37,937 nucleotides of DNA from NCBI GenBank assembly GCA_945877515.1, contig CAMCSE010000014.1, positions 1-37,937 on the forward strand, read 5' to 3'. Every line of letters begins with the position of its first letter. Within the stretch, counting starts at the first letter, position 1. Shown piece by piece: positions 34,184 to 37,937 of this stretch. Source of the DNA: an uncultured Clostridia bacterium (GTDB lineage Bacteria; Bacillota; Clostridia; Oscillospirales; Oscillospiraceae). Under the pieces are notes generated by a model. That model saw nothing but the letters and a program-made list of their open reading frames with translations, made no database searches and was not told the DNA's origin. The position numbers were made by a program, and so were the translations under genes.

Positions 34184-34969
34184 ATGAGTCAATATGACAC
34201 TGTTGTGAAAATGTGGCAGGACTGGAATATCCGGTCGGTTGATGACCTTTCTTTGCGGCTGGACAATTTCCGTATTCTGTTTGCCTATAACTCCGGCAAA
34301 ATCGAGAACGCCGAGATCAATTACCACGACACCCGCGAGATTTTTGAAAACGGTAAGGTCGTAGGCTATTCCGGCAGCACCAGAACCCTGTTTGAGCAGC
34401 AGAATCAGAAGGTGTGCTACGACCTTTTACAAGACAAGATCGTTGCAAAAGAGCCGCTGTCCATCGAGTTGATCTGCACCATACACCGTGCGTTGACGGA
34501 GGGCACCTATGATGAACGCCGCTACATTGTGAACGGCGAGCGCTCCGGCGAATTCAAGAAGCACGACTATGTGACCGGTAAAAATGAGGTCGGTTCGCAG
34601 CCTGATGAGGTGGAGCGTGACCTTGCGGAGCTGATCGAGGAAGTCAACGCCATCGGCGCGAAAGCCCCTCTGAAGGCGGGTGCGTACCTCCACGCCCGCT
34701 TTGAAAACATCCATCCCTTTGCGGATGGAAATGGGCGCGTGGGGCGAACGCTGCTGAACTACTGGCTGATGATTAATGACTATCCACCCACCATCGTCTA
34801 TGAGGAGGATCGCCGTGCCTATTATGACGCGCTGCAAGCCTACGATGAGCAGGAGGACTTGGCCCCGCTGGTGCATTTCCTGGAAGCACAGACGGTCAAA
34901 ACATGGTCGCGCAGCACGGACGGAAAGAAGCCTACACAGCATAAAAAACTGAATTCATTTTTGCTGTGA
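34184..34969 (+). CDS. Fic-family protein, self-inhibited (class II) type
   Basis: The protein has 261 residues. The Fic core motif HPFADGNGRVGR (about 177-188) is complete, including catalytic His and the Glu/Asp-Gly-Asn-Gly-Arg nucleotide loop. The N-terminal inhibitory motif (S/T)xxxE(G/N) is seen as SGKIEN (S37-N42), so Glu41 can block the gamma-phosphate site. Class II Fic enzymes AMPylate protein targets with ATP once relieved. The target here is unknown and no antitoxin gene is adjacent, which fits built-in inhibition. GACGGAGG lies before ATG 34184. TATGAT/TATACT boxes lie upstream, but no good -35 is seen. Confidence 0.9.
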   Translation: MSQYDTVVKMWQDWNIRSVDDLSLRLDNFRILFAYNSGKIENAEINYHDTREIFENGKVVGYSGSTRTLFEQQNQKVCYDLLQDKIVAKEPLSIELICTIHRALTEGTYDERRYIVNGERSGEFKKHDYVTGKNEVGSQPDEVERDLAELIEEVNAIGAKAPLKAGAYLHARFENIHPFADGNGRVGRTLLNYWLMINDYPPTIVYEEDRRAYYDALQAYDEQEDLAPLVHFLEAQTVKTWSRSTDGKKPTQHKKLNSFLL

Positions 34970-34994
34970 TGCGGCTGATGTGCGGCGATATAGA

Positions 34995-35025
34995 AAGCTC
35001 CCGGTTTTGACGACCGGGAGCTTTT
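34995..35025. terminator. Bidirectional terminator between fic and the RecQ-like gene
   Basis: AGCTCCCGGT, loop TTTGACG, ACCGGGAGCT, with A's before and T's after. It separates convergent genes and ends immediately before the stop of the helicase gene. Confidence 0.85.
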
Positions 35026-35028
35026 CTG

Positions 35029-36261
35029 CTAGGCGATATTTTTCTTTCGTCGGCACTGGGTGCAATGCCCGCAGGATACTTCCACCCGTTCGCCGTAGTA
35101 CCTAGCAATGGAGGCCCACAGGCAATCGGAGGATTGTATTGCTTTGACCAGCGCAGTTACCCCATGCTTTTTGATAGGGGACACATCCTCTCCGGCGTTC
35201 CCTTTAAGGATACGCAACGCACGTTTCTCGTCGCCCGGTGCATAGAGTAGGATGCAGCGGGTCTTCTTTCCATTGCGCCCACCGCGGCCGATCTGCTGGG
35301 TGTAGTCGCTCAGTCCCAGAGGCAAGCCTGCGTGAATGACCAGACGGATGTTGGGAATATCGACTCCCAAGCCGAAAGCAGACGTTGCTATCATAACGTT
35401 GTACTTCCCATCTGCATAGTCATTGGCACAAGCTTCCTTTTCCTTCTTCGACATCTCGGCATAGTACCCGCAAGCTCTCCAATCACGGCTTTCCAGGTAC
35501 TTTGTCAGGGACTGCACTTCCTGCACAGTCTGGCAGAACACCAGCGCCAAGCCCTTTCGGTTCCAGTCCTCCAGCTCACTCAGTACCGCAGCGGGCATCT
35601 GGTCAAGATGGCCGACTTCCCTGACGGTCAGGTACAGATTCTCCCGATAAACTGAGGTGCAGTGACAGACGCAATTCCGCATGCCAAGGGCCTGTTGGAT
35701 CTCCTGACGCTCCTGCTTTGTGGCGGTAGCTGTACAGGCGATGGTCTGAGGACGATTCGGCAAGGCTTGGATGAAGTCACCGATCATGCCGTAGCTGGGC
35801 CGGAAAGAATCCCTCGTCTGTACCAGCATGTGGGCCTCATCCAGCACCACACGGCTGACATCGCAGTGCCTGAGTGCTTCTCGCAGATCCCCACGGGATA
35901 GCTGCTCCGGTGCCAGGTAGAGCAGCATCATATGCGGCAGCACCTCCAGCATCGCACGCCGTGCCGCAGGAGTCAGATCTGAATTCAACGCGCAGGCCGC
36001 CACACCTTTGCTCTTCAATTTTTTCACCTGATCGTATTGCAGGGCCAGCATCGGCGAAACGACGATCGTCAGGTGCTCACCTCCCTCCATCACCGCCGGC
36101 AGCTGAAATAACACCGACTTTCCCTGCCCTGTTGGCGCCGTGTACAGCACATCCCGAAAGGCCAGGATGTCCTTGAACACCGGAGCTTGCCAAGCGTGCA
36201 GTTCCTTGATTTCCAAAGTCCTCATGGCGCGCGCAAGCAGCCCTTTTCTATAGAGTATCAT
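35029..36261 (-). CDS. Short RecQ-like DNA helicase
   Basis: The protein has 410 residues. The helicase motifs are clear: I TAPTGQGKSVLFQLP, Ia VVSPMLAL, II VVLDEAHML, III CTATAT, V MIATSAFGLGVDIPNIR and VI QQIGRGGRNG. After the helicase domains a zinc subdomain (C-x16-C-x2-C-x2-C, ending CGHCTQC) is kept. The winged-helix and HRDC domains of full RecQ (about 590 residues) are absent. AAAGGAG precedes the ATG at 36261. Upstream, 18 bases away, is the end of another minus-strand gene that was probably in the same operon. The variant motif I (GQGKS, not GGGKS) and motif VI suggest an accessory-element type, not the housekeeping RecQ. Confidence 0.85.
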   Translation of the reverse strand: MILYRKGLLARAMRTLEIKELHAWQAPVFKDILAFRDVLYTAPTGQGKSVLFQLPAVMEGGEHLTIVVSPMLALQYDQVKKLKSKGVAACALNSDLTPAARRAMLEVLPHMMLLYLAPEQLSRGDLREALRHCDVSRVVLDEAHMLVQTRDSFRPSYGMIGDFIQALPNRPQTIACTATATKQERQEIQQALGMRNCVCHCTSVYRENLYLTVREVGHLDQMPAAVLSELEDWNRKGLALVFCQTVQEVQSLTKYLESRDWRACGYYAEMSKKEKEACANDYADGKYNVMIATSAFGLGVDIPNIRLVIHAGLPLGLSDYTQQIGRGGRNGKKTRCILLYAPGDEKRALRILKGNAGEDVSPIKKHGVTALVKAIQSSDCLWASIARYYGERVEVSCGHCTQCRRKKNIA

Positions 36262-36279
36262 AGTCTGGTTCTCCTTTCT

Positions 36280-36604
36280 TCAGCTTTGATAAGCCGTCAG
36301 TTCCGTGTAGTCGAAGGCCACACCGTGGAACGAGCCACCCTGCAATGTGATCGTGTGGTCGCGCTTGCGCAGCAATCCAGCCTCCTCACAGCGGCCGCAA
36401 AATGTGCTGTACAGGTCGGAGGTAAGCCCTATCGGCTCCAGCAAACGCAGAATCGAATCCTTGGTGTACACAAGCAGTTCTCGTTCCTTCAGTGCCCCTT
36501 TCTTTGACGTATATCGAAACGCGGCGGCATCATCGGCCAAGTGCTTCTCCGCCTCCTCCTTCGAGTCCGGCTTCTCGATGATCTGATCGTGGTAAGAATC
36601 GACA
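36280..36604 (-). pseudogene. 3' part of an unrecognised gene upstream of the RecQ-like helicase
   Basis: Read on the minus strand, about 107 codons run from the IS110 junction near 36604 to a stop at 36280: VDSYHDQIIEKPDSKEE, then FRYTSKKG, LLVYTKDSILRLLEPIGL and a winged-helix-like end. A start codon with RBS is lacking. The upstream part is replaced by transposase sequence in another frame. I do not know the family; the end could bind DNA. It ends 18 bases before the helicase start, so the intact form was probably its partner. Confidence 0.5.
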
Positions 36605-36757
36605 TATACAGCGCTGTTGCCGAAAATCTTCCTTTGAAAAAGGGTTTAAACTCAGGGAAAACCTTGTCAAGGATATTTGTTAACTCCACCATCTGCTTGC
36701 TCCACTGCCGAATCAAGCTGTCCCGAAATCTTGTTAGTGACTTTGGTCATGCGAAAA
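36605..36757 (-). mobile_element. IS110-family transposase fragment
   Basis: About 50 codons on the minus strand read SLTRFRDSLIRQWSKQM, then NILDKVFPEFKPFF and FSATALYM. The ILDxVFPEF segment is characteristic of the middle of IS110-type (DEDD) transposases. Both ends are missing, and the fragment lies between two truncated genes. Confidence 0.6.
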
Positions 36758-37498
36758 GCTGGGCTGCCGGAGGATATGAACGCATGGAAATTACATCGGC
36801 TGGATCTGTGTGTGAATATCTGCTGGAGCCGGAAGGGGGCAGCCGCTGAGCTGATCCGGCTGATGCGAGTGGAGGACCTGACACTCTCCGGCTTTGAGAA
36901 ATCAACAACCGGACAACGGCACGAGGTGCGCTATAGCAAAGGACAGCTGGAACTGGTGGCCTATGACAAGCTGCTGCAAATGAAGCGGCAAGGCTTGTGT
37001 AAAAAGGAAAAACTACCGAAGAGTGTGCTGAGGGTGGAACTGCGGTGCGGACGAGCTTGGCTGCGGGAGTTTTCCTAAAAAAAGAATCGAAGAACGACAA
37101 CCGAGCTTATTGAGACGCTGGGGAAGAACAGTCGTGAGCTGATCATTACATACGCAGGGAAATGCATGTACGGCGGCATGTTCCGGAAGTTGAAGGAGCA
37201 ATTAGACGTTGTCGAATCAGCTGATGGAATGAAGAAGAAAGTCCGCAAGCGGCTGAGAGACATTTTACATGAGGCAGCTGATTTTTCACTGCGACACGCA
37301 AGACGCGGCCTGACAGGTGAACAGTGGAAAACCTGCATAGGGCATTTTGAACTTCTGGGGATCCATCCCGTTCCGCTGCGTAAGAAATATCCGGTAAAGA
37401 AATTACCGTCGCTGTTGATGATCCTGAAGATACTGGATGAAGAGTGGGACACGGTGGAAATTTGCAAGGACGGTAGCCTGAAGCCGTGTATCTTTTGA
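36745..37498 (+). pseudogene. Broken phage/plasmid-type replication initiator
   Basis: The frame shows KAGLPEDMNAWKLHRLDLCVN, RLMRVEDLTL, RHEVRYSKGQLELVAYDK and VLRVELRCGRAW, then an in-frame TAA at 37076. The same frame continues without any shift through TELIETLGKNSRELI to a stop at 37498 (SLKPCIF end). HRLDLCVN and the VELR block resemble replication proteins of the gene II/X (rolling-circle) type used by phages, plasmids and ICEs. The N-terminal part is lost at the IS110 fragment. A 110-residue C-terminal piece could restart at ATG 37166, but no good RBS precedes it. Confidence 0.6.
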
Positions 37499-37540
37499 AA
37501 CAGCTGCGGACATTATTATATCAGGGAAGGAGGATGCGTG

Positions 37541-37705
37541 ATGCCGACTGTCAATGCGATGAAAGAAAATGCGTATCGGGAAGGTATGCTACAATACTAC
37601 AATACAGTGCTTCTGGAAAAGGGCCTGATTAGCCAGAGCGAATACCGGGCGATGCAGATGAAGATCCGGTCGGCATACGCTCCGGCGGTGAAAGATGAAA
37701 AATAA
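37541..37705 (+). CDS. 54-residue SHOCT-like small protein
   Basis: GGGAAGGAGG precedes ATG 37541. The short, mostly helical protein contains LLEKGLISQSEYRAMQMKI, the leucine/glycine/Glu-Tyr pattern of short C-terminal oligomerisation (SHOCT) domains. Small proteins of this kind often stand before recombinase or replication genes in Clostridial integrative elements. It follows the broken replication gene by 42 bases and is closed by a terminator. Function unknown. Confidence 0.7.
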   Translation: MPTVNAMKENAYREGMLQYYNTVLLEKGLISQSEYRAMQMKIRSAYAPAVKDEK

Positions 37706-37711
37706 GCGGTG

Positions 37712-37749
37712 ACTTACCCTGTTGAGAGACTCAATGGGGTAAGTTTTTT
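37712..37749 (+). terminator. Rho-independent terminator after SHOCT-like gene
   Basis: ACTTACCCTGTTGAG and CTCAATGGGGTAAGT pair over 15 positions (two G-T wobbles) around loop AGA, followed by a run of T. Confidence 0.8.
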
Positions 37750-37760
37750 GATAAGGTGTA

Positions 37761-37789
37761 TTGCTTTCAGTTGCTGGAAATGGTATAGT
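37761..37789 (+). promoter_or_regulatory. Promoter for the right-edge gene (extended -10)
   Basis: TTGCTT, a 17-base spacer and TATAGT with TGG directly before it. A second, overlapping pair, TTGCTG-17-TATGAT, lies 10 bases further on. The start of the right-edge gene is about 95 bases downstream. Confidence 0.55.
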
Positions 37790-37855
37790 TTATTATGATA
37801 AATTAGGCGCATTTTATGCGGCATAAAAAGAACAGGTGACGGGAGGAAAGCGCCC

Positions 37856-37897
37856 ATGCTGGAGACCCAATTGAGGAGGGCCAGAAATGGAGTTTAA
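37856..37897 (+). CDS. Possible 13-residue leader peptide overlapping the right-edge gene
   Basis: CGGGAGG lies before ATG 37856. The frame encodes MLETQLRRARNGV and stops at TAA 37895-37897, overlapping the start of the next gene (37887) in another frame. The next gene's GAGGAGGG lies within it. The arrangement fits translational coupling; nothing suggests an independent function. Confidence 0.3.
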   Translation: MLETQLRRARNGV

Positions 37898-37937
37898 TAG
37901 CGTCGAACCGCGCCTTTCCACCTATTTACACGCTAAG
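37887..37937 (+). CDS. Start of a gene cut by the right edge, possibly radical-SAM
   Basis: GAGGAGGG precedes ATG 37887. Only 17 residues are in the window: MEFNSVEPRLSTYLHAK. This opening resembles the N-terminus of some radical-SAM/SPASM proteins of Clostridia, but without the CxxxCxxC motif the assignment is a guess. Confidence 0.5.
   Translation, partial: MEFNSVEPRLSTYLHAK

Overview
The window looks like chromosomal DNA from a GC-rich, Gram-positive-type anaerobe of the Clostridia, most probably the Oscillospiraceae (Oscillibacter/Dysosmobacter-like). The basis is the gene content (SepF, DivIVA, RicT next to HolB, pyruvate phosphate dikinase, Hfq in a mutL-miaA-hfq block), strong AAGGAGG-type ribosome-binding sites, many type-II lipoprotein signals and sortase-like C-termini. 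The genus is inferred, not shown.

Left part (1-10580, all plus strand): an envelope-associated cluster. It begins with the C-terminus of an SPFH protein carrying zinc ribbons. Next come a small membrane-anchored protein, a decayed zinc-ribbon remnant, a DUF5684-type membrane protein ending in a zinc ribbon, a short lipoprotein, a two-zinc-ribbon protein with a C-terminal membrane helix and a TPM-domain protein. The SPFH / zinc-ribbon / TPM set resembles the Bacillus subtilis ydjG-ydjH-ydjI module that works with PspA. Here it runs into a tandem array of four paralogous lipoproteins of unknown function, one with a frameshifted signal peptide, plus a possible fifth stub and a pilin-like surface protein.

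10580-12660 is a scar of mobile DNA: the 3' end of a thioredoxin-like gene, a 5' fragment of an IS21-type istA, a decapitated and frameshifted tyrosine recombinase, and tRNA-Val(GAC), whose 3' end faces the recombinase.

12750-31100 is core housekeeping DNA. lspA-rluD (minus) diverges from miaB-mutS-mutL-miaA-hfq (plus), which couples tRNA i6A/ms2i6A modification, mismatch repair and RNA chaperoning. A HlyD-like protein, YggS, SepF and DivIVA follow (division and envelope). Next come a HAD phosphatase, a convergent M23 peptidase plus mini membrane protein, and a minus-strand holB-ricT-HAD operon. RicT here carries a long Arg/Gly-rich tail.

31248-35030 holds ppdK with its own promoter and a self-inhibited (class II) Fic protein. 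35029-37937 is accessory DNA: a short RecQ-like helicase with a truncated upstream partner, an IS110 transposase fragment, a broken replication-initiator gene, a 54-residue SHOCT-like protein, and the start of a gene running off the right edge.
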